The notes beneath the pieces are model-generated. The model had not been told where the DNA came from and made no database searches. It was given only the letters and a program-made list of their open reading frames with translations. Below are positions 45,201 to 55,625 of a stretch of DNA of 64,000 nt, one piece after another. The DNA comes from Amanita rubescens (taxonomy: Eukaryota; Basidiomycota; Agaricomycetes; Agaricales; Amanitaceae), in the NCBI GenBank assembly GCA_015039365.1, contig WION01000043.1:186001-250000 (forward strand), read 5' to 3'. Made by a program: the position numbers and the translations under genes. Position 1 is the first letter of the stretch. The number at the start of each line of letters is the position of its first letter.

Positions 45201-45386
45201 GTTCGCTGTTGACTCGCTGGGGTCGGGGTAATACATGGACAGATTCGGAGGGTCACAGTGACGGCCTGTGGAATCGGAAGTAGTGGTGTTGCTCGGGTCG
45301 GGGTAATACATGGATAGAGTCGGAAGGTCACAGCGACGGCCTGTGAACTCGGAAGTAGTGGTGTTGCTCGGGTCGGGGTAATACAT
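42294..45386 (-). CDS. OTT_1508-like deaminase (predicted nucleic-acid deaminase), intact, four exons, 980 aa
   Basis: Exons on the minus strand: 45386-44413, 44364-43518, 43468-42752 and 42698-42294. Introns 1 and 2 are GT..AG; intron 3 uses a GC donor (CAG|GCATGT..TATAG). Phases close to 980 codons. The C-terminus has the zinc-deaminase signature: YYLGIHTEALLGLL (H808-x-E810) and, after the last splice, SKLCCPVCWELL (C861, C864), then RGCHSTIYPAVLPEWIP. These are hallmarks of the OTT_1508 deaminase family, expanded in basidiomycetes and proposed to act on nucleic acids. Other parts: three MYYPDPSNTTTS repeats and PSEADSTWPAT repeats at the N-terminus, an acidic EEEGEEE tract, and a long Lys-Gly/Arg-Gly run just before the catalytic region. 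The ATG at 45386 is the first in frame; an earlier exon cannot be excluded. Substrate unknown; no toxin context seen. Confidence 0.8.
42985..43180. repeat. Hexamer-rich tract coding for (GK)n-(RG)n in the deaminase
   Basis: Plus strand CCCCTGCCCCTGCCC.. and CCCTTTCCCTTTCC.. runs. On the coding strand this is GKGKGKGKG followed by RGRGRGRGRG, a likely RNA/DNA-binding low-complexity linker prone to slippage. Confidence 0.8.
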
Positions 45387-46186
45387 GGACAGATTCGGAA
45401 GGTCACAGTGCCAACGGCCGCCCGCGGACTCGAAAGTAGCGGTGTTGCTCGCTGAGGGTCCAAGTCTATATCAGCTAGAGAATATACACAAGACAGTCGG
45501 AGCCTGGCTTACTGGTGCGCTGGCGCTGGCACTCTGGCACCAGTTACTAGTTATTATGCTAGTAATGCCGTTAGCCTATTGACTAGCGGTATCGTCACCG
45601 GACTTGTGGGCGGTTACAAGGTTAAGTCGGCTAGAAAGCGAGAGGCGAGGCGTCAACGGTTCCCCGCGGCCGTGACTCACGTGAGAGTCGGAGTCCATAT
45701 GCTCGGCCCAAGGAGTTGAAATGGACGGCGGCTGGCAGAATTGCTCAGGTTATACAGGGGGTCTTAGCATTGAACGTTGATTGAATGGTTCGGAAGCAAC
45801 CCTGATTGTTCGTTCCCTCGTCAGGCATCCGACGGCGACTCAGCCTAAACCCTGTAATCGATTACATACATGTAATGATCCTATTATTGGCACCATGTGA
45901 ATGGCACCAACCATATCGGTACGCTAGGCTGGTACACTCGCCGCTAATGATATTGATATGGCAAATTCACCAGCGACTGTGATATCAACAAGGGTGTTGA
46001 CCACTATACCATTGCTATATCAATATGTCATTGGCCTATTGAACCAGCTACCTTAGGAAAAACGAGAGCAACAGGTGTTGCTACTACCGTTCCCGCTCTA
46101 GTGTCACGCGTCACGCGCTATTTTTTCTCCCTTCGGCGTTCGCTAAGGACGTGTCATCCGACGTGTTCTCGCCTCCCCCTCTTATC
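45387..46186. other. Intergenic, no gene seen
   Basis: Upstream region of the deaminase gene. A fourth, diverged CTGTGACCTTCCGAATC unit sits at 45390-45440. Short word repeats CTGGTGCGCTGGCGCTGGCAC near 45515. Confidence 0.45.
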
Positions 46187-46475
46187 CAGACTCCTACCCA
46201 GTCCCTCGGTGCTGCGCTTGACGAGCTTAAGTAAGCGTTAACGCACCGGAGGGACTGGCTTTTAACACATGTAAACAAAACGCTCGGCACGACGTGATGT
46301 GACCTCGTCGCTTAACTAATGCTGAAATATTCTTCCTCGACTTTATGTATTCTCTACATGCATTGTCAAAGGACTTGAGTAAATCACATATTGTTATTCC
46401 CCTACATTGCCTGGTTTTTGGGCTGGGGGAGCAAGATTGTCCTATATGTAATACATTTGAATACATAATTTAATT

Positions 46476-46549
46476 GCCTCTGTGGCTGAGTGGTTAAACT
46501 CTCAATTATTTTTGTATGGTTGAGGGTTCAATTCCAGCACCAACCACAT
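46476..46549 (+). other. tRNA-like module 1 (A-box/B-box pair)
   Basis: TGGCTGAGTGGTTAA resembles an internal A box and GGGTTCAATTCC a B box, spaced as in a tRNA. The acceptor and T stems do not pair well, so it is not a working tRNA gene; it resembles a SINE-head or tRNA relic. Confidence 0.5.
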
Positions 46550-46643
46550 TTTTTCTATATGAGACAGATAGTCACTATGTGCTATGCTCGTAGATGCAAA
46601 TAAAATGCCACAGAGACTTATGGTGGCTAATGCTGAAGGCATA

Positions 46644-46722
46644 AAAAGGTGAGCCTGCCCGGATTTGAACCCCAAGCCATGCAAAAACAAACCATCATAA
46701 CAACCATTCAGCCAAACAGCCA
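46644..46722 (-). other. tRNA-like module 2 (A-box/B-box pair), opposite strand
   Basis: On the minus strand: TTTGGCTGAATGGTTGTTA.. then ATGGCTTGGGGTTCAAATCC. It is a relative of module 1 in inverted orientation. Stems are degenerate. Confidence 0.5.
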
Positions 46723-47261
46723 ATTGTAACTATACATCACAGGTTTTATATATAGACGAATCTCACCCTGGCCAGCTTTAACTAGACGAGCATGGAAGCA
46801 ACAACATTCCTAACCTCATCACAATTATACATCACTACTAAGCTGTATGGAGCATACACGAATGCAAAGATAAGACAAATGAATGTGATCGACGTGTGAC
46901 GCTCGGCATTGCAGACCTTTTGTTTACATGTGTTAAAAGCCAGTCCCTCCGGTGCGTTAACGCTTACTTAAGCTCGTCAAGCGCAGCACCGAGGGACTGG
47001 GTAGGAGTCTGCCTCTTATCCTTGCCACCCTCAAGACCACGTGCAGGTTAGACGTGTACGTCGCTCCCCTCTGCGTCACCTTTTCTTCCCTGATTGAATC
47101 GTAGGTCCCACACTAAATGGCTGGTGAAGAGCATCTCTCGCTATCGTTAGCTCGTCGGGTGCATCCGTCTGGTGAGTACGCTGTTTTCATTCTCCTCCCG
47201 CTCCCTCCGCCTGAGCCATGGATGCTGGGGTTAAGTTAGCCTGCGTGCCGCAGCTCGACTA

Positions 47262-47600
47262 GTGAAACCTGCTCACATAGAGGCAAGTGGCGACCCTGGC
47301 ACTGCCATCCATGCCTGCGTTGTGGAGCAACGTTGAGCTACATCCCGGATCGTTTATGCACATCTTGAGCCATGGCTTGAATCGCGAAGCTCGCTTGCAT
47401 AGAGCCAAGTGGCGACCCTGGCACTGCCGTCCATGCCTGCGTGGTGGAGCAATGATGAGCGGCATCCCATCGTCTATGCACGATTTAAGACGAGGCTTGA
47501 GTTGCGAGGCCTGCTCGCATAGAGGCAAGTGGCGACCCTGGCACTGCTATCTATGCCTGCATGGTGGAGTGACGAAAAGATGAAAAGCTGCGAGGCGATG
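47262..47600. repeat. Tandem repeat, about 123 bp, 2.7 copies
   Basis: Units begin GCATAGAGGCAAGTGGCGAC (47275, 47398, 47518) and contain CCTGGCACTGCCRTCCATGCC. GC-rich, non-coding. Confidence 0.85.
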
Positions 47601-47889
47601 GGTTGCATCCCTAGGCCCTTCTACTGCCTTTGCACTTCTCTACCCTTGGCTGCGTTTCTACATCTGATGCCGTTTTGCAGCCCCAGTCAGGCCTACAACA
47701 GCAGCTAAAACAGTCTAGTACGGCATCAAATGGAAACGAGGTAATAGCAACATTTGATAGACATTTCTTGAGCTCACGAGACATTACTCTGCAAAATCAG
47801 GTTGCGACGCTGTCATCACATAAACGTCGTCCCGGAAAGAGTAATGAAAAGATAGCTTTGCAACCCTCTTTGCTCACTTTCCCGTTCTC
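47601..47889. other. Spacer, no gene seen
   Basis: One open stretch (47630-47944, plus) of Ser/Gln/Thr-rich composition overlaps the next repeat and is not convincing as a gene. Confidence 0.35.
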
Positions 47890-48150
47890 TACGGTTCACT
47901 CAACTTCCGGAACGCGCCGAACCTCTCCCACTCCTGATAGCTGAGTGTTTCAATCTTAAACACATTTATTTAACACGCTAATTATTCTTAAACCCCGTAA
48001 TTAGTTTGTCAAAAGCACCCCAAAATCACCCTCGACCTTTTCTCTCTATACCAGTATTGCCTACACCTCCTTGTTCGCCCTGCAGCCAACGTTTTACAGG
48101 ATGGTGGGCGCGCTTCCCAAATTGGGTGAGTCATCACATGTCACATGTCA
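47890..48150 (+). repeat. Dispersed repeat family R1, copy c
   Basis: Plus-strand copy: ACTTCCGGAACGCGCCG, GTTTCAATCTTAAACAC, CACCCTCGACCTTTTCTCTC and CCCTGCAGCCAACGTTTTAC, then CCCAAATTGGGTGAGTC..CACATGTCAC. Confidence 0.75.
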
Positions 48151-49049
48151 CAGGTGGAAACCCATCACCCTTCTTTCTACAGTCATGGTTCATTGGGCAT
48201 ATAGAGTTTGGGGCGATGGCTTGCTCGCAGTTGGCTCCCGCGTGGCGTAGACGCGCTCTTCTTTCTGTTCGGACCTGCCCTGCGGTGCCGGCCAGCAGTG
48301 GGAGGCTCTGTTTATCGTGATTTTTGCGCGCGCGACGCGTAGACCTCCACGTGAGATGAGAACGTCTCCGGTCTGCCCCTCAGCCATTCGTGAGATTGAG
48401 TACCTCTCCGGTTGGGGGACCCACGGGGGGAAAGGAGTCGCAGGTGAGTTTTCTGCTATCTGAGTGTTAACTTCATAATCGCGTTCCGCAGAGGTTGGCC
48501 AAATCTAGAACGCTCCTGGCAAGCGTTCCCATCTGCCCGCCTGAATCCTTTCACTTCCTTCGAACCCCTTTGAATTAGGACCCCTCAAGACTCACTTCAA
48601 GATGCTCTTCGTTTGCTTTCATTACATCTTCCCTACGTACCACCTGCTTGGGGCTATAAGACAAAGTTTGGCCTGCAACCAGCTCCTATCATTTAATGTA
48701 GCTCCGCCTGCAGGTCCCCCTTTTTTTGCGTCAAATATACTATTGCTTTCCATGGTCCACTTCTGCATCTGAGCCAGAGAGATAAACAAAGAGCAACGAG
48801 AGGGGACGCAGGACCTTAGAAGCTATTATCTCCTGAGGTGAAGGAGCGAACCCAACAGCGGAAGCTGCTCATGCAAAGGTCTGAACGTGGAAGATTTCTT
48901 CAAGTCGGGTTCGTCCGTTCCGCAATGGGAGGGCGAGGGCTTCGCTGGCGTGCGTAAGGCCTCCTTTCGTTATTCACCCCCAATTGCAACCGCTTCCCAC
49001 CTTCTAATGCATACACCTGCCATCCGCCTCGTTTCCCTTTACGGATGCA
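48151..49049. other. Spacer between R1 copies, no gene seen
   Basis: Short frames only; C/T-rich stretches near 48540-48620. A second, longer homologous block links 48960-49060 with the region before copy c. Confidence 0.35.
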
Positions 49050-49490
49050 GCCCACAGTGCCCCTCCCCTCACTTTCCCGGTCCTCTGTTGCTCTACGGTG
49101 CCCTACTCAACTTCCGGAACGTGTCGCGATCCTCTCTAGCTGGGTGTTTCAATCTTAAATGCATTTGTATTTAATACGCTAACTATTGTCCTACCCCGTA
49201 AATAGTTTTGTCAAAAAGCACCCCACCATCACCCTCGACCTTTTCTCTCTATACCAGCATTGCCAACGCCCCCTGGTTCTCCCTGCAGCCAACATTTTAC
49301 ACGATGGGCGCACTTCCCAAATTGGGTAGGCGCGTCATGATCACATGCATCACATGTCGCATTTGGCAATTCAACAGCCCCTTTGAAAGGCCGAAGAAAG
49401 GAGTCAGCATCCTCGGGCTCGTACTCCCCTCGGGCATCCAGCTGCCAACGCTTGGAGGAGGATCAACCACCTCTTCCATTGTCTCGACCG
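49050..49490 (+). repeat. Dispersed repeat family R1, copy d (long form)
   Basis: Same core as copy c plus the downstream GTCAGCATCCTCGG..ACGCTTGGAGGAGGATCAACC block shared with copy b. Copies c and d are direct neighbours; a and b are inverted relative to them. Confidence 0.75.
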
Positions 49491-51167
49491 CACAATCGAA
49501 CCCTAACCGGTTGAAGCGGTCGAGGTTGCCGCTAATCTCCTCGCACATGCAAGGGAGGAAGACGAGCAGGTGAGGGAACGTGGATGACGACGATGGGAGT
49601 AGAGCTTCAGGACTCATTGCTCACTTCCTCAAACTCGCTCGTAGACATTGGGAGACTCCATCGCAACATCAAATTAGAACAGGGCAAGGCGAGCGTGCTC
49701 GATAAACTTGTTGAAATTGCCACCCCCGGACTCAAAGTCCGATCCTAAGCTCGACCTCAAGGCGGGCTTGGATCTTATCCCGGTGTCCACTGCACCTCCC
49801 TTTCTCAGGTGTGCTTGCCATGTGGTCCAGCTTTCTCACAGTTAACAGTGGTTGGGAGAGATATATTGAAAGTGCTCGCTTATAAAAGGGACAGAAGAGG
49901 GCGTGAAGAGGTCGATTGACTCGCACAAAGGATGGCGACGACGAACATTGTCATTGACCGTTTGTAACATCGTCAGTTGTATTATAATCTTGAATCTTAT
50001 CTAAATCCGACGCCTTCGATAGCCGGTCGGAGCTGTGCTGCCCGTGACATGTGATGGGTGTGACAAAGGCCAGTCCCTTGGCTCAGCCTGGCGGCAGTAA
50101 CTTCTTCTCTCCTCGCTCTCCCATCATGCTCCCCCATTCCCATCATGATTTCTATCCTCAAGACCACCGCGCAGAAAGCACAGGAGTTAGATGTTACGTC
50201 GCTCCCAACGGCTAGACTCTCGGGTCACCCTTTCTCGGCCGAACATGCGCGCATAGTCTATCTTTTCAGCCCTGTCTCGATGTTGGGTCTAGTTTCATGA
50301 GTTGAGTTTTTAGCAAGGTCACTATCCTCTTGTCAGCTCTTTTGTGATAGACTATATTTTTTCACGATATTCTCATCAATGATTCTGGATGTCATCTACT
50401 CTCACACCTAGTGGAAGTAAGCGTTCTGCTTGCGAATTGGATGGTAGGTCAAGTATAGCATAAACGCCGGTGTAGTGGTTTATCAATTTGAACTCAGCAG
50501 CTCTGGAGCCATTCGACTGACGCGTTGTCGACCGCCATGATCCCCATTTCTAGGGGGTGAAGCGAGGAGTCAAAAAGAATCCTCCGAAGTTTTGTCGAAC
50601 GCGCCATCAAAGCGGCTATCGCAGAGCTCCGTTTCGCCGTGATGAGGCAGTGGAGGATCAGGGTGCCGAAGGGATCGCTAGGAAGAGGGTCACACAAAGA
50701 CCTTTAGTGACGGTAGAGACCCCGCCCAGTTTCGGAGAAATTCCCATGGGATAAACACTTGCCTTGTACGGCCACGACGGTGAAGGTAGATAGCGTGTCT
50801 TATTTATGTCCACGCAAGACTCTGATCCTCCTGCGCATACAGGTGACGTGTCTGCCTTGGACGCAGTAGTCCAATCGATCAATCATCGGAGCCAAGGAGA
50901 GGGCCAAAGAGATGGCCAAGTTCAAAGAGTGCCTTGCCAAAGAGGGGTCTGTCACGTAAACGTTACCATGAGTCGGCATCCCGACTCGCAGCGGTCGTAT
51001 ACCTCCTGTCGCTCTTATATTGTCCCTGACTTCCAATGAATGAACCAGATATATCTATCGAAATTTGTCAATTAGAAGGACAGCATTTCTACTAAAGGGA
51101 ATATAGTAGGAGAAATCCTGGAAATTTCATCAACCATATTTCTGCAACCGTGCTTCGTTACCCCCCG
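49491..51167. other. Long spacer, no recognisable gene
   Basis: Only short frames (for example minus 49926-49732, 50697-50494, 51036-50800) without domains or splice partners I can support. Confidence 0.4.
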
Positions 51168-52141
51168 TCAGTCAGATAGCTCCGAGTCCGAACCAGACTC
51201 ATCCGTCGTTTGCGGCCTACAGCAATGCTTATGAAACATGTGATGTGTAGTGATGAGCCCACACGCGTCACACTTGACAAACAAGCCGAGGAATTGCTCC
51301 TCGGTTAATCCAGGCTTTTCCTTGAGCTCCAGCCGCCATAAATTCCACCAGTCGGTTCGGCGACGCAAATCCATCCCTTCAAACTCAGGAGCAGGGAAGG
51401 GCGGGTCCATTATATCTGCGGCTGCACGCTTTTCATCATGACCGATCCATGTTTTAAAGGATATCCCCGACATACCGACTCGAGAATATGTCCGCCCTAC
51501 GGCTATGCCCCTCTCCTCCCTTTCGGTGAAGACTTGTGGAGGGCAGGGTGCACCTTGCAATCCAGGCTCGTAGTAAGTGCCAGATTGGTATAGAACCGAA
51601 AACGTTAGAAGCTAACCTCTCAGGGGATAGGTTTTCAAAAAGACACCCTTCTTGGGGTATATCCTCTCTATTGGTACTGCGTGAGGAAGGCGTCAGTTCT
51701 CGCTACGCCAAAGGACTTGTGAAATGAAGACCAACCCAAATAACCGCACTGGTGCTTTGCGCATTCGGCGACATACTCTCCTTTGTATGGACCATCTATA
51801 GCTAAGTACATGGCTGCTTCCTTATATGGTGCTTTTTTGCTGAACCGTTCCAACAGGGGGCATAGGCATCCTGGCCCAAGGTACTCGTGAGTTTGACGAT
51901 ATTGGCGCAATCCATCTGGCGGTACACGGGCACCGTCCTTGATTGGCCTATGGAGACAATGCAAGTTCAAAATCGTAGTAATCGTGGAAGTCATGGTTAC
52001 TTGCCAATAATGTGTGACTAAGTCCTGTTTGGCTGGATCGTAGGACAAGACGCGGTGAGTCGACTCATTGACAGCATATAGCAACTTTTGTCTGTAGGTT
52101 GGGATTGTTGAGAATGGTAACGGTCTGGGATTTCTGGACAT
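51168..52141 (-). CDS. Cys-rich protein of unknown function, tandem copy A
   Basis: Blocks on the minus strand: 52141-51668 (MSRNPRPLPFSTIPTYRQKL.. LSYDPAKQDLVTHYWQ.. VPPDGLRQYRQTHEYLGPGC, LCPLLE, GEYVAECAKHQCGYLG) and 51560-51168 (PPFPAPEFEGMD, EEQFLGLFVKCDACGLITTH, HMFHKHCC). A GTTGGT..CAG intron follows GCGYLG, and about 35 coding codons lie near 51600-51670. Exon edges in the middle are not fully resolved. Conserved pairs C-L-C, C-x5-C-G, C-x2-C and H-C-C suggest two zinc-binding sites. A paralogue in the same orientation lies 1.4 kb to the right. I know of no function; the family recurs in mushroom genomes. Confidence 0.55.
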
Positions 52142-52579
52142 GTTGGGATAGACCGAGCGGGTCAGTGTCCAATTTCAGCACTAAGGGATGCCAATGTTGA
52201 TGTCTCTGGGCTAGGAATAGGCTCTTATATTTCGGTCGCCCAGTCATAATGAGTCACCTTGGCGTCCCTGAACAATCTGTCTCCCACGCAATTTGCCATT
52301 GAATGCACATACCAAGGGAACAACTCATACGCTCAATGAATATAAAATAAAGCACCAATTCAATCGTTGTTAATTGCAGGTGACCTTTTGGCGTGGAATG
52401 CCGCCAATCTACGTCGATCAGGCTTTGGAAATCTCTGCGCGCATAAATAGTATACGATCGATTATTGAGGGATGTACTCTAGAGGGTCGGGAATAATGGT
52501 AAGATCGGTAAAGTGTGAATAAATGTGGAAAATCATGAAGTTCAAAGGAATACCCAATATCCAGCTGGTTAGTTTCAAG
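52142..52579. other. Spacer between tandem genes
   Basis: Likely promoter of copy A and 3' region of copy B. No gene seen. Confidence 0.4.
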
Positions 52580-53533
52580 TTATGGCTCACAACTATGCTC
52601 GTAGAACAACCGATGCATGACGATGAGCTTGCATACGTCACACTGGACGAACAAGCCCAGGAATTCCTCTTCGGCTAGTCCAGGCCTATGAAAACTGCCA
52701 ACCTTTTCGAATCTCCGCCAGTCAGTCAGCGTCCGACGCCTCTTCAATGCAGGGAATGGTGGGTCGAGCAGACCTATTCCGCAGTCTTCATAACTGATAC
52801 ACACTAATAGGATTATCATCACATACCGGCTTCCGTCAGCGGCCTCGTTGTGGTTAGCTCTACCTCCTGGGCGAAGACTTCCATGAGGCAGGGCCCCTCA
52901 ACATCAGCTCTCACCTCGTTCTTGGCAAAGACTTCCGGAGGGTATGGCGTACTGACATCTTGCAACCCAGGTTCGTAAATCAACCTAGAATCGAAAGCCT
53001 GGATACTGACCTCGCAGGGGATATGCCTTCTCCGGGACGCTTCGCCTAGGATATATGCGCTCTAACGGTACTGAGTGATACGCCAGAGCATTAGTACTCG
53101 CTTCATCGAGGCGGGAAAATGGAGACAAACCCAAGTAGCCGCAACGGTCATCTGCGCATTCGGCGACGTATTCCCCTGGGTACAGACTATTTACTGCCAG
53201 GTATATCGCTGCCTCCTTATGCGCTGTGAGCGGTTCTAGCAGCGGACATAGGCATCCTGGCCCAATGTATTGGTGGGTTTCACGATATAGACACAATTCG
53301 TCCGGGGGCACTCGCTTTCCGTCCGGAAGGACGGGCCTATCAAATCAATGCAAGGTCAGTAACACATCGTAGTTTATCGCGGTGGAAGTTATGACTACGT
53401 GCCAGTCATGTACAACTAAGCCCTGTTTGGCAGGGTCATAGGACGTTACGCAGCGGTTCAACTTGATCACATGCAGCAAATTCTGGCAATAGGTTGATAA
53501 TGACAGCGGTACGGGAATGCTGGGCATCATCAT
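52580..53533 (-). CDS. Cys-rich protein of unknown function, tandem copy B
   Basis: Same block order as copy A: MMMPSIPVPLSLSTYCQNL with TSYDPAKQGLVVHDWH (53533-53345), VPPDELCLYRETHQYIGPGC with LCPLLE and GEYVAECADDRCGYLG (53311-52985), a linker reading YEPGLQDVSTPYPPEVF (about 52980-52825), and DPPFPALKRRR with EEEFLGLFVQCDVCKLIVMH (52822-52580). Exons must be joined across short introns whose edges do not close perfectly in my reading; copy B may be partly degraded. All Cys/His positions seen in copy A are kept, which argues for recent function. Identity to copy A is clearly below the DNA-repeat level, so the duplication is not very recent. Confidence 0.45.
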
Positions 53534-53640
53534 GGTAAGCTTGAGCGCTAAGCGATGAATCTGATTTATCTGGGTGGGATTTCCGTCGCCTCAGTCATAA
53601 TGAGTCACTCCTGCCAGCGTCCCTGAACGTGACTCACATA

Positions 53641-55115
53641 GTACCAGGGGAGATACAAAAGCAAAGCCTCCCTCAAGAACCACTCGTTCTCGCCCCTCCA
53701 ATGTCTGGGGCCGAAAACGATCCTTCTCCGGTCAACGCTCTAAAGCTTGGAAGCAGGAAAAAGCCGTGAGACTATCCAACTACTTCTCCGCTAGACATGG
53801 CATTCACAGTAGCCCAGTCGCGCAGGCGATCCTTTTGTTCACCATGGGCGACACTTTGGCAGAACAGTACATGCGATGTGTAACGCCCAAGCACTTATTG
53901 CAAATTGCCTCCTTCTTTTCAGCGAAGACGGGGAAGTTGCCCTAGAAGCGCTCACATCGCAGTCCGTGTTCAGCCTCTTTCTTGTATCCTGACATTTGAC
54001 ATACATTTCCTTCTGTATTAGGCAACGAAAGGAGTTAAATGTGTTTCAGAAACTGTTGGAAATGGTGCCCCATCTACAGGAGCGTCTTATGGAAAGCTCG
54101 GAACTTGAAGAATACATGACGGTGGCAGATTCGGTACGCCTAGAGCTTTGAAAGCTCTCAAATTTATGCTTATCGTTTACCGTTAGATTCAAAAAGGCAT
54201 ATCAAGCGCAAGATCGGATGACACCAAGAGTCTCAAGGGGGTCGTGCTGGAATGGATAACTCCCCGAGACAAGCCTTTGAATCCACCGCTTTCTCGGAGC
54301 GTCAAGACAAACCGTGGCTTCAACCATCCCGTCACCGGAGCTCTCCTCTGTCCAGCTGGCCTAGATTGGGATGATCCTGAGTGACTCACTTTCTCCCCTT
54401 ACACGTTGGTCGCGCTAATCCGCTATCACAGAACTCGCACGAAGCTTACCAGCGGTCAACTAGCTGTGAAGGGAGATCAATGGCCGTTGATATTATATGC
54501 GAAGCAGGAGTTCGACCCTGAAGATCCATGGGATGGGCTCTTCAGAAGTGAGCTTCTTGTCTGGGTTCGTACTCGTTTGTTTTCTTTTTGGATTATTCAC
54601 TACTGGGCGTGCAGGCCTTCAAGCATATCTTCACTTCGCCCAGCTCTGTGGAGAAAGAGAACAAAGCGACGAGATCCGGCAACGCTCGTATCCACGGCAT
54701 GACTCGGGTCACAGCGGCTTCCTTAGCCTACGTTGCTACACAGGCGAGTCCAAGTCTGACTGTCCTTGTAGCTTCAATCGCTGAACATCCAAGCAGCTTC
54801 GTTTTGCCTTGTCATCTACATCCGTCTTCAGCCGGTCTGACACTTCAACCGACTCGGAAAGATTCTACGAGAGCCTATGGGACTTTTTGAACGATCCCGA
54901 TGAGAAGAATGAGGTTACTGATTTGCTGAGCTGGTGGGATTGGTATGTCTTTCGTCAATACATCCAGTGCCAAGTCTTCTATCTCATCTTTTTGTAGCCA
55001 GGTATTCCCCAGCTATGTGAATCGTGAAGGTGGAATAACGAAGCAAAGTGCACTAGCGAAGCTGAAGGAGAAGAGGGCAAAGTTGAAGCAATTGCAGAAC
55101 GGGCGAACGTCGTGA
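53641..55115 (+). CDS. DUF6698 family protein
   Basis: Supported exons: about 53641-53765, 53813-53961, 54022-54133, 54187-54380, 54432-54564, 54615-54743, 54797-54942 and 54998-55115 (TGA). Phases agree from 53813 to the end; the true start lies in an unresolved upstream exon. One intron (54744-54796) uses a GC donor (CAG|GCGAGT). Family blocks in order: VHHGRHFGRTVHAMCN, FQKLLEMVPHLQERLM, SARSDDTKSLKGVVLEWI, RGFNHPVTGALLCPAGLDW, QWPLILYAKQEFDPEDPW, AFKHIFTSPSSVEKE, KATRSGNARIHGMTRVT, RFALSSTSVFSRSD and WWDCQVFPSYV. These match DUF6698, a basidiomycete-specific domain of unknown function that is common in repeat-rich regions. No catalytic motif is evident. No stops inside exons; likely intact. 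Cargo of the giant element. Confidence 0.8.
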
Positions 55116-55399
55116 TACCCTAGTAAGCTAATTTATGCCAAGAGAGAACTCGAGAACCCCCAGCCTCTTGTTCTGTAAATATTCAGGAGATGCACGATAG
55201 CCTGAATGGTCACATTGCGCTGCATCAAACCATACTAGCTCAATCTTGTTCCATCCACCGTCCGTTTTTTTCTTTTACCAGAATCTCCCTCCACCCAGCA
55301 ATACTGAGTGCTACTGTACTGTCTAATATAATGACTCTTTTGCGATTTGTGCTGCGTACAGGTTGCGAGCATCATCCTGGTCCCCGCAAGTATGCAGTA
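55116..55399. other. Spacer, no gene seen
   Basis: T-rich 3' flank of the DUF6698 gene. Confidence 0.4.
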
Positions 55400-55625
55400 T
55401 CAGAGATAGCATAAAGAGAGTGTAAAGAGAGTGTAAAGAGAGCATAAAGAGAGCATAAAGAGAGCATAAAGAGAGCATAAAGAGAGCATAAAGAGAGCAT
55501 AAAGAGAGCATAAAGAGAGCATAAAGAGAGCATAAAGAGAGCGTAAAGAGAGCGTAAAGAGAGCGTAAAGAGAGCATAAAGAGAGCATAAAGAGAGCGTA
55601 AAGAGAGCACAACAGAGCGCAATCC
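55400..55625 (-). repeat. Family S 11-bp minisatellite, inverted copy, about 19 units
   Basis: AGAGAGCATAA / AGAGAGCGTAA / AGAGAGTGTAA 11-mers; on the minus strand CTCTCTTTATG/CG/CA. Same unit as at 26945 and 33005 but without the 120-bp tail. Confidence 0.85.

Larger units (their letters stand above)
46187..47011. mobile_element. Non-autonomous inverted-repeat element (MITE, MULE-like), 825 bp
   Basis: Starts CAGACTCCTACCCAGTCCC and ends with the exact inverse. The inverted repeats extend about 95 bp to TTAACACATGTAAACAAAA. A 9-bp duplication, CCTCTTATC, flanks it at 46178-46186 and 47012-47020; 9-bp duplications are typical of Mutator-like elements. Each arm is itself partly palindromic (CAGTCCCTCGGTGC..GCACCGGAGGGACTG). 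No transposase gene. The inner part carries two tRNA-like modules in opposite orientation. Confidence 0.85.

Noticed and set aside
42294..45386. Polymorphic-toxin deaminase
   Set aside because: No secretion signal, toxin-delivery domain or immunity gene is visible; the context is fungal transposon cargo.
46476..46722. Functional tRNA genes
   Set aside because: A- and B-box matches exist but acceptor and T stems do not pair; they lie inside a MITE.
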